From assembly GCA_019022495.1 (NCBI GenBank), contig JAFEKR010000009.1, positions 2,046,001 through 2,110,000 of the forward strand: 64,000 nt of DNA. The letters run 5' to 3'. Within the stretch, counting starts at the first letter, position 1, and every line of letters starts with the position of its first letter. Positions 34,921 through 49,149 of the stretch are shown one piece after another. The notes under the pieces are model-generated. The model was not told where the DNA came from. It saw only the letters and a list, made by a program, of their open reading frames with translations, and did no database searches. The position numbers and the translations under genes were made by a program. Source of the DNA: Epichloe hybrida. Lineage: Eukaryota > Ascomycota > Sordariomycetes > Hypocreales > Clavicipitaceae.

Positions 34921-35871
34921 TATAATAATTACCCTAAAGAAATTATTTAATATTCTTAATTAATAAGATATTAAATCTAAAGAAAAATATACTAATATAA
35001 GTAAACTTTTTAAAAAATATAATAAAATATTTTATCTTAAATAAAACTTTCCTAGGTTTAAAAGAATTTTTTTTTAGATTTATAATATACTTTTTTAACT
35101 TTATAGGTTTTTTAAATAAAAGAATAAGTAAAAAGTCTATAAAAAAGTTTCTTAATACTTATCTTAATTAAAAATACTTATTTTAATTTAATAACTAGAC
35201 TTTTTAATAGTTTATATAAATATAATAAAAAGCTTTATAAAAGTCTTAGCTATATATATTTTATATAGTTTTATATAATTTTATATAATAAAATTAGCTT
35301 TTTTTAAATAAAAGAAAATAGTATTTTAAATATAAAAAAAAATAATTTACTATATATTTATATATAAGATATAATTCTCTTATAATAAAGAATATAAATA
35401 AAAAAATCAGTCTGAAAAGTGGGTCTAAAAGTGGGGCGCTCTGCTATGTAAGCAATTTATAGCAAATTAATTGAATTAGTCATTTAAGTGGGGCAAATTT
35501 TTTTACGTGATACTATTACCCCGCTTCTCTTTTTTTCTCTTTTCTTTTCTTTTCTTTTCTTTTCTTTTTCCCTTATAAAAATCATAAAAAATCGTAAAAA
35601 ATCCAAATCATATAGGAAAAGCTAACCTGCTATTCTTACTATTGTCCCTTATTGTTCTTCTGATTTAAGTTTCTTTAAAATCTCCTTTTAGCTATAAAAA
35701 ACCCAAAAAACCCCTAAAAACCCTAAAAAAACCCCAAAAAAAACACAGAAAATCATACAAAACAAACAACAAAAAAACACAATAAAAGGAAAAAAGAAAA
35801 AAGAAAAAAACAAATTTAGCAAAATTCAGCAAAATATCCGCAAAAAACAGCAAAAACACCTCTTATTTAAC

Positions 35872-38852
35872 ATGGATTCCTCTTTTTATCCTTCTGATAA
35901 ATCTTCTTAGCCTATTAGGTCTAGCTAGCCTAGTAATCTTCCAGGTTTACATGAAAAAGACCTAGAAAATCAGGCTAGTTACAAATTCTCTTTAAAATCA
36001 TATATATTTACCTATAATTTATTTAATTTTTAGTTATCTAAAATTAATTTAAATAAAGAAAGGGTAATTATATGTTTTTGTTTATAGCTTAATTATACTT
36101 TTACCTTTAAAAGTAAGGCTAAGAGATTCCAAGCTTCTAATAGAATATCCTATTATAAGCTAAAGCATAAGGATATTACTACTTCTAAATTAGAAGAAAA
36201 ACAACCTAGTAAGATAATAAGTAAGTTATATTATCTAATAACTATCCTATATCTTATTACTAATATTATAATAGTGCTAGAAATCCAGCCACAATCGCTA
36301 GGCTAATTATCTTTAACATCCTTTTTTCCTACTAAAAGGGCTTGAAATTCTATAATTTCCTTAGAGGAATTTTCATTAGAAAAGGCAATTAATCTAGTTA
36401 TAAGATTTATACTAGAAAATAACATTGCTTTTGCTATTGTTAATAGTAACTCCTTTAAAGAATTACTAAATTATTATTCTAGGTAAGTAATGCATTTTTT
36501 CTTATACTATAATATATATATATATAAGCTAACTTAAACTTAGGAATAATAATTTAGCTTCTTTGCTAAGTTATAGAAGTATTGCATATAGAATTTATAC
36601 TATATATAATATTTCTAAGCAGCAAATCATCTAGAAGATCCAATATAATCTTCAAAATCAAGGATCTATATCTATTTAGTTAGATATCTGGACTTCTATT
36701 AATTCTAAGTCCTATTTGGGTGTTATAGCTAGTTAGCTAGACCTAAACTTTAAACTTAAATATAAGCTTTTAGGTAAGTAAATCCTATTATTCTATTATA
36801 ACTATAAGGTAAGTTATAATTATTATACTCATTATCTCATATTATAGGATTTAAATATCTATTAAATTCTCACACTAGAGCTTATATTTATAAATCCTTT
36901 AATAAAATGATTTAAGAATATTAGCTTAAGCTAAAGATAATCTTAAGGTATATTAGCTATTATCTTTTATATTATATAACCTTTTACTAATAAAATAATA
37001 CTAGTTTTACTAGAGATAATAGGTCTAATAATAATACTTTTATGTCTTCTTATATTAATAAGAACTATAAAAGTACTATTATAGAAAAACCTTATAATAT
37101 CTAATGTATAGCACATGTTTTAAACATTATTATAAAGGATATTATAACGAATTTTATTAAATTAATATCTTCTAAAGAGAATTTAGAAGCTTTTAAGAAT
37201 AGTAAGTTTTTACATTATTCTACAGAAGATATCTCTTCTATTAAAGAGAGATAAGATTATAAGGAATTCAAATCCTTAGCAAATAGTAAGTAATTTATTA
37301 TTATTATTATTAGTATTATTACTAATATTTTTATAGGAATCCTTGGTAAAGTTAAAAGGGTTACTATTATTATTAAGAATAACCAAGGATTATATAAGAA
37401 TTAGTTAAAATCTTTATGTAAGGCAAAAAATGAAGGCTATATTGCTAAAAATTGCAATATTATAAGAATTCCTTTAGGTAAGTTATCTTTATTATATCTT
37501 ATTTATAATACTAATTATATCTTTAGCTAATGAAACTAGGTAGAATTTAACCTATAAGATAATTAATACTTCTTTAGAGCTTAAAGAAGCTATTATTCTT
37601 CTTAATAAGGAGTCTAATATTATAGCTCTTAAGGATGCTATACTAACTACCTAAGAATAGGCAGATTTAGCTACCTTAAGTAGTATATTAGAGGTTTTTT
37701 ATAAACTTACTATTATACTTTAAAGCTAGAAGTATAATACTTTAGGTTTAGTCCTACTTTTTATTATTAGGATATATAAATATCTTAATAATATAAAAGA
37801 GAACTAAAAGGCTTATCTTTGCTAGGTATATATATTACTTTCTTATATTATATCCTTTATATATTAACTTATAATAGGAAGCTTATAGCCCTTAAGGCAA
37901 GGCCTTTATAGTATCTATAAATATTAGCTTAAATAAGCTAGCTAATTATTTTCCTAAAGATATAGGAAATAATTACTTCTTATATTAGCCTTATCTATAT
38001 GCTATGTTATTAGACCCTTAGCTTAACTTTCTTACTATAAAGGAGAAGCTAAAGCTAGGAGATTAAACCTTAGAAAGGTTAATAAAAAACCTTAAAAAGG
38101 ATTATAATTCGTAAGTATTATATAATAATCCTTTCTTAATTATAGTTTTAATATACTAATATATAATATTATTAGGATTTTACCTCTTTATAAAGAGAAC
38201 TAAGCTAATATTAATATTAGCAAGCAAGATTAACATGTAAATACCTAATTTATAGTTAATCTTGCAGGGCCTAGTTAACCTAGGACTTTTGAAAATCCTA
38301 GGCCTAAGCCTAAAACTAACCTTTATAAAGGTTTATTTCCTAATAAGAGAGAAAAGTCTATTTAAAAGAATAGAAAAAATAAGATTTCTACTTATACTAA
38401 GCTAGATATTTAAGAAGATAAGGTAAGTAAATCCCTTTCTTATATTAATAATCTTATTAATATATTCATATTATTATAGGAGAATATCTTTAAATAGTGG
38501 GAAGATAATACTAAATCTTTCCCTATTTTAAGTATTATTGCTAGGAAATACCTAGCTATTCCTGCTACCTCTAGTGCTATAGAAAGCACTTTTAATACTA
38601 GAGGTAATATTCTTACAAAGAGACGAACTTCTTTAAAGAATTTTACTTTAAAGGAATTAATCTTATTAAAGAATTGGGAAAAGGAAGGAAATATTATTAC
38701 TAAGCAATACTCAGAGCTTTATGAGTATTATAGCTCTGATTCTAAAGAGTCTATATCTTCTTCAAAGGAAGATTCTAACTTAGGTAAATCTAATGATTTA
38801 CCTAATATTAAATCTTCCTCTGAAGATAATATTTATTCTAATTCAGACCTTT
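35872..38852 (+). pseudogene. hAT-2 transposase gene, multi-intron, degenerate
   Basis: ATG at 35872 follows a pyrimidine-rich and A-rich leader. At least six GTAAGT-type introns are inferred by comparing frames (for example from about 36220, 36480, 36770, 36950, 37285, 37480). The core region reads TRDNRSNNNTF near 37010 and CIAHVLNII near 37105. The C-terminal hAT dimerisation region near 38540-38700 reads ARKYLAIPATSSAIESTF, then RGN, LTKRRTSLK and LLKNW, and a Ser/Asp-rich tail ends at TAA 38850-38852. Stops (mostly TAA/TAG) interrupt several exons, so no active transposase is expected. Length and domain order fit fungal hAT transposases. Confidence 0.85.
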
Positions 38853-39826
38853 AAGTAGGTTATTATAAGGGTTTTTTCCTAGTTTAGTCTAGTTTTCCCT
38901 TAATAAATTTTTTTATATTTACGAATGTTTTCCTATGTTTTACAGTATTTTTACTATTATTTTTACTATTATTATTACTATTATTATTATTTTAAAAAAA
39001 CATAAAAAAGAAAAGTATTTTATTTTATTAATATTTTTAAAAACCTTAAAATACTAAGTAATTAAAAAGTATAGCTTTTCTTATAGTAATTTCCTTATAC
39101 TTACTTATATTTATATATAAGTTATTTATTTACTATTTAATTTTAATTAAACTTTAATACTAATAATAGAACCTTTGCATACTTTTCCGCACTAACTCTA
39201 AGGTCTGGAATTGCCTCTAAAATACAAATCACATTAATATTTAAAATCCTTACCTTTATTTCTCCCCCCCTATAATATTACACTATAATAAAGCTAGTAT
39301 TAAGAGTGTAAATAAAATACTAATAGTAATTAATATAGGCTTAGGGGGGCTAGCTTAGAGTAGCTACTACCTAAATATAGGAATAGGATAGTTTAATATC
39401 TAAAGGAGCGAAGATAACCTAATAGTAAACTAAAACTAATTTATATACCTTAAAGATATAAAATATTATAATAAGATTACTAGCCTTATCCTAAGTAATA
39501 AAGTTACCTAAGTGTAGCGTATTACACTAGCTATAGCTAACTAGGTAGTAAACTATACCTAAGCTAAAATAAGAACTATAAATACTAATAATAGTAATAT
39601 TTATATTACTAAAGAAGTATTAAAAATAGCTCTTAAGGAGGCTATTAAGGAGGAAGCTAAAGATAATAACTCCCTAACCTAGGCTAGTATTATAGCTAGG
39701 CTTACTCTAAAATAACTAAATACTAACCCCCCCCCTCTCTAAGTCCCTAGAAGATAATATAAAGAAGTACTTATAAAAGGAAATACTATATAAGAATTAC
39801 TCTAGTTTAGGGGCGTGAAAGATATA

Positions 39827-40303
39827 GTTATAGTGTGTGCCGTGATACGCGCGCCCATAAACGCGCGTATTCGCGATGACAAGCACAAGGGATACAGGGG
39901 ATCACAGGGATAAATAACACAACAAGGGATAACGAGATTAGTCATCTAGGCAAAGGGACTATTTAATCTATAAAGAGATCACCTATAGCTAGATTCTTTT
40001 AAGGTTCTTTATGCACGCCTAACTTTAGATTTTTAACTTAAATACCTAGCGCTACTATAGCCACTATTGTGTTTACCTTAATAAGATAAATTAATAAGAT
40101 TATTTCCCTAACTTAACTAAAAAGTCACTTCTAATCTAACAGACTATTTAATCTAAATTATCTCTATCTATAGAGACTAATTTAGCTATTATTATAATCG
40201 CTGCTATTAAGTTAATTAACCCTTCTAATGTAAGCAGACATCACCACTACTTATAACCATAGGCTAGCATTATGTCTTTTAGGGTATTATTTTTTGCTTA
40301 ATA
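39827..40303 (+). repeat. 5' LTR of gypsy-II
   Basis: The outer part (to about 39960) keeps CpA/CpG (GATACGCGCGCCCATAAACG, GATGACAAGCACAAGGGATA), whereas the inner end (about 40210-40303) is AT-shifted relative to the 3' LTR (TTATAACCATAGGC against CTACGACCGTGGGC). The first bases are uncertain by about 7 bp. Confidence 0.85.
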
Positions 40304-40964
40304 AAACTAGTAGAGAAACGCGGTTTTAAACCCCTAGGACCTTTTCGCTTTCTAGTTAATTTACTATAAACCAAGATTAATTAGAAGCAAGCTAATAATT
40401 ACGCTCTTAGCTATCACTAAGCTAACCTATGCAAAGACCCCTTTATTTTACCTTCCTTACACTAAGACATAGATCTAAAGCCTTAACCTAACCTCTACAA
40501 TAGTTATAGCGTAAAGGAAAAGCTAGCTAAGTATGCTAAGCTAAGGTAAGCTAAGAATACAAACTAGCGTTACATAGAAGCGTAAAAAAGAAAACCAGAT
40601 AGTTTAGAGGTATACCCTATAAACACTAGCTAAACTATTAACCCTCTGCTAAAAGTCTCTAAATATAAGGCACTAGGATAGAAAGCGCTACCTAGCATTA
40701 TAGACTATTTAATCTTAGGGCTTATAGCTAATTTCGCTATTATTTAGCTATACATAGGGGTCTTATAGCTTATTATAAAAAGCTATATAATTATATTAGT
40801 AGCCTTTACTTATAGGTTGCTTATTACTATAGATACTACCTTATTAAAAGTCTTTCTTTAAGAAATTCTTACTAGTGTTATAATATTTAGTTAAGTAATC
40901 ACTCTTTTACAAGATTAATTAAAAGCACTTTTTACTAAGCCTATGTCTAACCTTACACTATCTT

Positions 40965-42330
40965 ACTCCTAATAGCTAAGTAAAGCAAGACCTAGCAAAT
41001 ACCTAAGTTACCTAAAGGACCTTTAGGACTTACTATTACCTAGTACCCTAGTTACTAGTTAGGAACTACTTAATTCTAAGATAGTTATTAGCCTAGCTTA
41101 GACTTAGTTTAATAACTGCTTAGGTAAAGACCCTAATAATAAAGGCAAGATACCTAGATCTCTTAGAGAGCTTAATGCGAAAACCTTTATAAAGCTTCTT
41201 AGAGAGATAATAGCGTATTAAACTTCCCTTATTACTATATAGAATAGGTATAATATTTAGTAGTTTTTAGGGGAAAACATAGCTAATTTTATTAAGGACT
41301 TTAAGGTAAAGATAAAAGTAATAGGTATTCCTAAAGCAAATTAGCGCAAGATGCTTAAGCGCAATATTAACCTAAAGCTCTAATAGGTGGTTAAAATACT
41401 AACTATATTATAATCTTAGAAGGAGTCTAAGGAAGAGATGCTCTTATAGTTTAATATAACTAGCTAGGATTAAATAGAAAACGCCAGAGGATAACTTAAA
41501 GACCTTAATTTAATGCGGCTAAAGACTGTTAAGGAGACCTATTACTAGTTACAAAAGCATCGTGCTCTAATATCTAATGCAGACCTAATAGGATAGAAAA
41601 CTACAATAACCTAGTCTAACTACATCTATAAAGCCCTGCTAGAACACTTAATCTTAAGCTTTATAAATAGAAAGGGGTTTACTTATAAAGAAATCTTAGT
41701 TATATAGTATAAACCACTTTAGATAGCACTTAACGCATATGTTTATATATAACTAGAGCTTAAAAACAGGGACCTAGAATTAGCTAATATAGAAAATCAT
41801 GCTTTAGGTAAGAAGGACTTTAGCTTTAAGATACAGACACTATTTAATTAGGCTGCCTTTAATAGTTACTAGGCTGCTTAAAAGAATTGCTTAGCACTAG
41901 GCAATTTAAATAAGCAAGCTAAGAAGACTATCTTATTTAATACTAACACAGGACAATAAAGGGCCCCTAGATTAGCGGAATACTAAGATTAAATAGAAAA
42001 TCTAATAAAATAACTAGCGGAGCTAAAAATCATAGTTATAGCCTAGGTAGTAAAGGAAATTAATATAGTAAAGCTACTTAAGGAGAAGTATAGTAACTAC
42101 CCTTAACGTTAATAGCAAACTTATTAGGTAAACTACATAGGTTTATTTAATCTAGATAAGGAGCGCTATTTTAAAACAAACGCAATGTTAGGAAGAGGCT
42201 ACTAGTTAAACTATTATTATTACTATAATAAAGAATCATATATTACAACAAAGTGTAATGCTTTAAAATATAATAAGATATTAAAGTTTGCTATATATAA
42301 CCTAGTAGTTCGCATTTTAGCTATTAGAGA
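40965..42330 (+). pseudogene. gypsy-II gag with zinc knuckle
   Basis: Starting near ATG 40965 the frame reads MSNLTLSYS and, with stops read through, continues over a capsid-like helical region (RSLRELNAKTFIKLLREI; FIKDFKVKIKVIGIPK). Near 42195-42270 it has a degenerate zinc knuckle in which Cys has become Tyr: YYNKESYITTKCNALK, expected C-x2-C-x4-H-x4-C. Gag would package the element RNA. Many TAG/TAA codons. Confidence 0.7.
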
Positions 42331-42399
42331 TAATACAAGACATTAAATCATACCTCTATTCTTGCTTATAAAATTTCTTTCTATTAGTAGATATGCATA

Positions 42400-45300
42400 T
42401 AGACTAGCTATGTTCTAGGTTAAGTACTTTAAGAACTATAAGATTACGTATATAATTCTAAGAATTAAGGAACATAGCCCTTACAGAGAATTAATCTAGG
42501 AAATAATACTAGAAGAACAGGAAGTATTTAATTAAATAGAGGGTATATTTAATCTAGTAGAATTTCAACCTAAAAGAGAGATTAACGTGATATCTATCTT
42601 AAAGCGCAAGACATTAGGAATAGTATCTGCCATTACCTTTAAGAAGCTAAGCGTAAGGGAGGAGGAAAATAAAGAGATTATTACGAAGTTTATAGCTATT
42701 AGTAAATAGTTAGTAAAACGCCTAAGGATTAAAGACATCATAGAAGATAAGGTAAAAGACTAGTAACCTTATACTTAACCTATTTAAGATAATTTAGTAG
42801 TAACTAAGGGCAAGAAAGATCTGTTAAATAAAGTTAGATAAAGGATTCTTAATTAATTATATAATAAGGTCTTTTAGAAGAAGGTTAAAGTGCCCTTTTA
42901 GGATATCTATTATATTATACTAACACTAGCAGAGGTAGTTAGTAATAAATGTCTCTTACAAGCAAAAGGTATAGAAGATATCCGCTACTATAATAGAGAC
43001 ATATTAGGGCTAGCTCCTCCTTTAAAAATATTTAGTATAAAACTAAACCTAAGACTAATTAATCTAGGGAACTAGATTAACTTAATTCTTTAATTAATAA
43101 AAGAGACCCTTAAGGAAGATAAGAAGAATAAAGCTATAGCTAAGAATAGCTTACTAATAATGCCTCCGCTAGAGATTAACGTAGCCTTATAGGAATAAAT
43201 TTAGGAGAGACTAGGAGCTTGCTTAGAATAGGGTAAACCTTAGTAAAATTTAATTAATCTTACTTAGATAAACTTTATGCTTAATGTGATTTTAAAACCA
43301 TAGGCTACTATTAATCACCTATAAGACTTACTATACCTCTAAGTCTAGCTAAATAACCTAGAAGGGGAGCTTCTCCCTAGGCTTATTAACATAGGATTGT
43401 AAGGGAATGTGATTATAGAAAGCATAGCTAGGTAACTTAGACTAAGAATCTACCTAATAGATACGATAAACATAATATTATTCTTATTACATAGCATTAA
43501 GATAATTAGGGAGGTTTAGATAAGACTATATCTAGGAAATGTCTAAATACCTGCTAATTTCTACGTTAGTCTAGACTTAGTTAATATTAGCCTAATTCTT
43601 AGAATGCTATTTTTTAGACTATCCTAAATGTAGTTTAATTACTTAAGAAGTAAAGAGCTTTATGCCTAGTGCTACTTTAGGGATGTTATTATTATCTTAA
43701 GAGTTATGGGAAGTATCTAATAGTAATACACTAATAAGCAGCTAGCCTAGTAGCCCTCTATTAATGTTATCTTATTTAGTTACCTAGAAATAGAGGAAGA
43801 TTAAATAGTTTATAAAGGGTTAGAGATAGAAATAGATAATAACAAATAGTTAATTTCTCTTATAATAAGGGAAGGAACTAATATCTTCTAAGAGGTGATT
43901 AAGGATATAATAGTAAACCACACCTAATGACTTAAAGCAGTTATAAAGGATTTTAAGCCCTAGTAATAACCGAAACCACCTAATCTTATAGTAAATATAA
44001 TATATAAGCAAAAAGCTAATAAAATACATCCCTAAGATAACATTCCCTCTAATAGATTAACACTAGAAGGGGACCTAAAATAGAAGATAAAGAAATGGGA
44101 AGAGGCTAAGTTATATCTAGATACGTCCGGGAAGTATAGCAAATAAATTACTAGGAGATTCTGCGTAGATCCGCGAGGTTTTAGAATAACCTAGTAATAT
44201 TTAGATTAAATAGTTAAAGGGGTATAAGAACATTTAATATAAGAAGAAGTTAATATTTTTAAGGAAATTCTTTATAACTAAGAAGCGGCGCTAGCCTAGG
44301 ACTTATTAGAATGTGGGAAAGTTAACCCACTAGTTACGCCGCCGCAAATCATAAAGGTTATTAAACATAAAGCATAGTAAGTAGGCTTAATCCTAATACC
44401 TCTTAGGTTATAAGGGAGATTAGTTAATTTTCTAAAGAAGAAGCTAAAGTATAGACATTTAGAGGAGAGTTATAGCTCTTATAGGAATCCTTATTTTCTT
44501 ATTATAAAGAAGGACAGAGGGATTCGCCTAATTCTATCTGCCACAAAGTATAATAAGGTAATAATACAAGATACGCTAATTCCTTAAGGCGTAGAAGCAT
44601 TTAGTAAGAGCTTCGCAATATATAAGATCTTATTAATAGTTAACTTATTATCTAGATATAATCAGGTGGTATTAGCAAAGAAAAGTAAGGATATAATAAT
44701 AATTTCTACTGTAATTAGACTTTTACAGCTCTATTACCTACTATAAGGAGCCACTAACTTAGTAGCTTAGTTCATTAGGATTATTAGACAAATCCTATTT
44801 AATTTAATCCCTTATATCTGCGTACCTTTCCTAGATAATATTGTGGTAAAGGGACTAATAATATTATATAATAAAGAGAAGATTATGCTAGGAGTATGTA
44901 AATACGTGATAGAGTATTTAATTAATATTAACAAAGTTTTAGTTAATATTAAGCTCTCTGGTTACATAGCCTTAGTGTCTAAGTTAAAGTTCTGCTAGAA
45001 ATTAGCAGAAATCGTGGGATTTATGTGTGAGATAAATAGGTAAAAGCTAACTAAAGCGAAGATTATAAAGATTTTAGACTAAAAGGTTTGTTAAGATTAA
45101 TTAGAAGTGTAATCCTTTATTAGGTTAATAGGAGTTTACTATATCTAGGTAAAATACTACGCGTGAAAGGCAAAACTACTAGTGATTTTACTAAGGAAGA
45201 CAAAGGATTAGGAATAGGGACTAGAGCAATAAGAAGCTATAGATATCCTAAAGAAGGTAATAATAATAGCCCTAATCCTTATTTTACTTAATCTTAGACT

Positions 45301-47330
45301 AGGCTTTAGAGAAATTATACTAATAGTTAATGTAAGCTTACTTAGATAAGGGGCTGCATTATTATAAATTATTAATGGCAAATAGTATCTAGTTTAATAT
45401 AAAAGCAGTACTTAGACTATTACTAAGGCTAAGTATAATGTAACTAAGCGAGAATGTTAAGCGGTTATTTATGTATTAAGAAGACTGCGAATTCACCTCT
45501 ATAGAGTCCTATTTATATTAGAAACAGACTTATAAGTTCTTATATATTAGCTTAATAGCGTGGTTAATAACATGCCCGGAGCCCTTGTTATATAATAGAT
45601 TAGTTATATCCTACTTTTTGATTTCTCTGTATGACATATTCTAGGCGAAAAGAACTGCATTGCAGATGCCTTATCTAGGAAAGGCCCTAGGGCTTTAGAT
45701 TAATTAGATTAAGAAGTTAAAGGGGATATTAAAGATTTTATTAACTTACATCTTAATAGCATTAAGATAGAGGAGGATAGTAAGAGGAATTACTTTAAAG
45801 AGATATAATAAGTTATTAAATTCTTAATAACCCTTTAAAGACTAATTAATCTTAGCGTAAAGGACTATAGAAAACTATGTAATAAAGTAAAGAAGTTTTA
45901 CCTAGAAAAGGGTTATCTTTAGAAAAGGCTAATAGAAATTATAAAGGGACTAGCGCTAGTTATTAACATGCCTAAATAATAATAAGCAATTATTAAAGCT
46001 ATCCATAAGGAACTTAGCTATAAAGGAGTTAAAGTGGTTTTTTAAGCAATAAAGCAGCAATACTAGTGAAAAAGGCTCTAGAATATAGCTTAAGAGATAT
46101 TAGCATGCTGCGAGATATATTAGAAATTCGTGCCTTAGTAACCATAAGAACTTTTAGTGCTAGACGCGCTAGGGAACCTAATAAGCAAGATTCACATTAA
46201 CACTTAGTATTTTCTAATTAATCACAGATATAAGTATCTCTTAGAAGCCAGGTGTAACCTAACTAGATAGGTGGAGGCTATGCTAGTTAGGAATGCAATA
46301 ATACTAGTAATTAGGAAGTTCCTTTCCTCCTTAATTAGTAGATTTAGGCTTTTCCGCTTTATAGTCTATAATAAAGGCCTAGAAATGCAAGGAAACCTTA
46401 AAGAAGCACTAGTAAATATTAGCATTATAGGGATTTAGATATCTAGGTATAACCCAAAAGCGAACTCACCTGTTAAAGCCAGACATTAGTCCCTTATATC
46501 TGCTCTAGTGAAGCTAGGAGGATTAAATAGGTAATAGTTAAAGTATCTTAATAAAGCCCTCCTTATAGACTATACCGCTATCTAAGAATTATATAGGAAG
46601 TCTGCCTTTTATTTAATCTATAGATAGGAGCTAATTCTGCCACTAGAAGTAAAATTCCTAACCTAGAGACTAATTAATTAGGATGTAATTACTTCTAAAC
46701 AAGACTTATTTAAGGCATAGGTCTAGATGCTTAAAAGGAAAGCTAAGGATGTTAAGAAAGTAAGGAAAAAGGTATTAGAGTTTAGGCAGTGCCTTATAAA
46801 CTAAACTAATAAGAACTAAGCTACTTCTCTTAGGAAAGATTAATTAAAACTAGGGGATCTTGTCCTAGTATATAATGTCTAAAGGAATATTAACATATCC
46901 ACTATAAAGAAACTTGTAATAAGGTAAAATAGACCATTTTGGATCTACAAACGCGCGCTAGTCTTTAGAGCCTATTACCTACGAACATTAGATAGGATTT
47001 ACCTCTTAAAAACAATCTTAGGAGATTATATTAAGAAGTTTGTCCTAGACTTAGAAGGCTAGTGAACATCCATAGCAGATAAATAGCTATATGCTCCCTA
47101 AGGTAGCTAGATAAAGGAAGTAACCCCTAATAAGTATAATAAAGAAGTCTTAGCTATTATACTATTAGTAGCTTAGTATAATATGTCTGATTAAATAGTT
47201 AATAATTAGTATATAAGCTAGTAAGAAAGATCTAACTAAGAAGTAATAATCCTTAAGGAAGAAGAAGTTAAACTCCTACCTTAGAGGACTCTATACCATA
47301 GGATTAAGGTGTAGCTACCTTAACTAATAA
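42400..47330 (+). pseudogene. gypsy-II pol: protease, reverse transcriptase, RNase H, integrase
   Basis: RT about 44390-44860 shows a SRYNQVVLAKKSKD-like block, LLQLYYL, GATNLVA and FLDNIVVKG where FLDD is expected. RNase H about 45290-45680 ends in KNCIADALSRKGPRAL. The integrase zinc-binding motif about 45990-46130 reads HKELSYKGVK...CCEIYQK (H-H-C-C with one His and one Cys altered). The core about 46180-46600 contains a YNKGLEMQGN block and YNPKANSPVKARH with the catalytic Glu changed to Lys. Integrase last in the order defines Ty3/gypsy. Inactive. Confidence 0.85.
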
Positions 47331-47514
47331 ATAAATAACATAAGAAGTATGCGAAGTACCCTCTTATACACTAATAGTGTATAGATTAAGAAACGTTTTC
47401 TTTATATTTCCTAAGTTTTATTTCTAAAATACGTAAATATTAATTTAGATACTAAAGATTAAGTAATTAAGGCATAGCCTAGTGGCTAAATTATCTATTT
47501 TCCTTTATTTACTA

Positions 47515-48234
47515 CCCTTTTTCCCTAATAATTAACCATATTTTCTTTCCTTTGTCTTATATTTATAAGCTATTTAGAAAAGGGGGAGGCACATTAATTA
47601 CTAGGTAAGGAGAGTTTTTAAAGTTAATAGAGTTTAGATTAAGTAGAAGGGCTCCTACTGCCTTTGTAAACTATTCCTTACCTAAGAAAGAAGCTAAAGC
47701 TCTTTCTTATAATAACTAAGGACAATACCTAGAAGTAAAACGCCACTTATAGCTTACTACACAAGACCTATTCTAGATATAATTACTATAGGTGCCTTTG
47801 TAAACCCTAGGAATTAAAACGTAGCTATAAAATAGAAAGCATATATGTTTATTATAGAATATAACGTGCTATATATATAAGTTTAAATAATTAAAATAGA
47901 AGATACTATTTGATCTTCTATATATAGACACTAGCAAGGCCTAATAACGCTTAGGACACTAAGAAAAAGTGTGTAGAAAATACCTATTAGGATAAGCCAC
48001 TTCTATAGGAATAAGGACTTAGTGGTAATAACTGTTTTTAATAGCAAGGGCTAAAGCACTATTAGCCTTAGTGTAGCTTCTTATAAACTCCTTTAAGAGG
48101 TTTATCTTTCTTATAGTTATAATAAGGTAAGGAGAAGCTCCCTTAGGGACGTTGTTATTATTATTAGTAGTATAAAGAGAAATCTCTATATATATTAGAA
48201 CGCTACTATAGCTAATGTTAATCTTACTACGCAC
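47515..48234 (-). pseudogene. Unrecognised antisense reading frame between gypsy-II pol and 3' LTR
   Basis: From ATG 48234 the minus strand stays open for 71 codons and then continues in the same frame to about 47515 with only a small number of stops, all TAA or TAG at places where Gln or Trp codons could have stood. Visible stretches: VPKGASPYLIITIRKINLLK, EFIRSYTKANSALALAIKNS, then EVAYPNRYFLHTF and YKWRFTSRYCP. There is no resemblance I can name. The low stop density for such AT-rich DNA and the consistent stop type argue that this was a protein gene. Opposite in direction to gag-pol. Confidence 0.45.
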
Positions 48235-49149
48235 CTAGAATACAAATAGAAACTTATACTATAGTAATAATAACTATTAGCAAATATTAATCATAGGATT
48301 AAATAGCTCCTAAACCTATATAATCTCTGCTAATAAAAGGAGGGCAAAATTTAGTATAATTAGACTAATTAAGAGTCTTTATTAATAAAATTTTATGCTC
48401 TAGAACGCTTGCCCTTATAATAGCGGTGACGTTAGGGAGTCTCTAATAAGCTAGATTAAGGGATTCCGCTATAATTAATTAGTTACAAGAAATAAGGGTT
48501 TAAGAGAGAGAAAGAGAAAAGAAGAAAAGGGCTAGGAATTAGGTCTGTAAAGACACTGCCTAAATAACAGATAGTAATAACCAGTAAGTAATGGCCGCTA
48601 ATAACTAATTTATAACACTATAAAGGTGTAAATCACAGGAGCTTGCTAACCTCTAAGGGGCACTTGTAAACGGCCGCTAATAACTGTTTACATAGCTAAT
48701 AAGGACTATAAGAGCGAGGCTAAGACTATAGGAACTATTTAATCTTGCTAATCTCTATATTATTACACTACTTAGACCTTAAAAGCACTTACCCTTTACT
48801 ATCTATCTATATCTCTTTTCCCCTCTCTTATTGCTCTAACCTAGCTTTATTAAGTAAGCTACTATTCTCTATTTCTCCTTCTAAAAACACACTATTAATA
48901 ATTATACTATTTAATCTAGTTAAGAAATAGCTAATTACAAAGAAAATATAGTTAATAAAAGCGCTTACACTAATGTAAATAGTAGCACTATTATATACTT
49001 CGCTTACGGCAAATGTCTTACGCTATTCTATGTCTATATTTTAATCTATAGAACTAAGGGTTCTTTCTTTAGAGATAAAGAGGGAAGCACTATAGAGCTT
49101 AACCTAGTTAACCTCTATAGTTAGTAGCCTCCGCTATTTTATCTAAGAT

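Larger units (their letters stand above)
33840..39165 (+). mobile_element. hAT-2 transposon, right terminus missing
   Basis: The left end CAGAGCATTGTTGTATTG is followed by TGTAT arrays, a 2-kb AT-rich leader with three long tandem repeats, then a transposase gene (35872-38852). The 3' flank (38950-39165) matches the interior of the family-A elements in reverse (27150-27370). The sequence ends without a CAATGCTCTG terminus where LINE-like sequence begins, so it is truncated on the right or lost its end in a rearrangement. Confidence 0.75.

Noticed and set aside
47481..47520. tRNA-like start GCATAGCCTAGTGGCTAA
   Set aside because: No cloverleaf could be completed and the sequence lies in the decayed gypsy-II element.
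48745..48930. 61-codon plus-strand frame near the gypsy-II extra region
   Set aside because: It is in a different frame from the long degenerate frame that begins about 49150 and its downstream continuation has very dense stops; probably chance or leader sequence.
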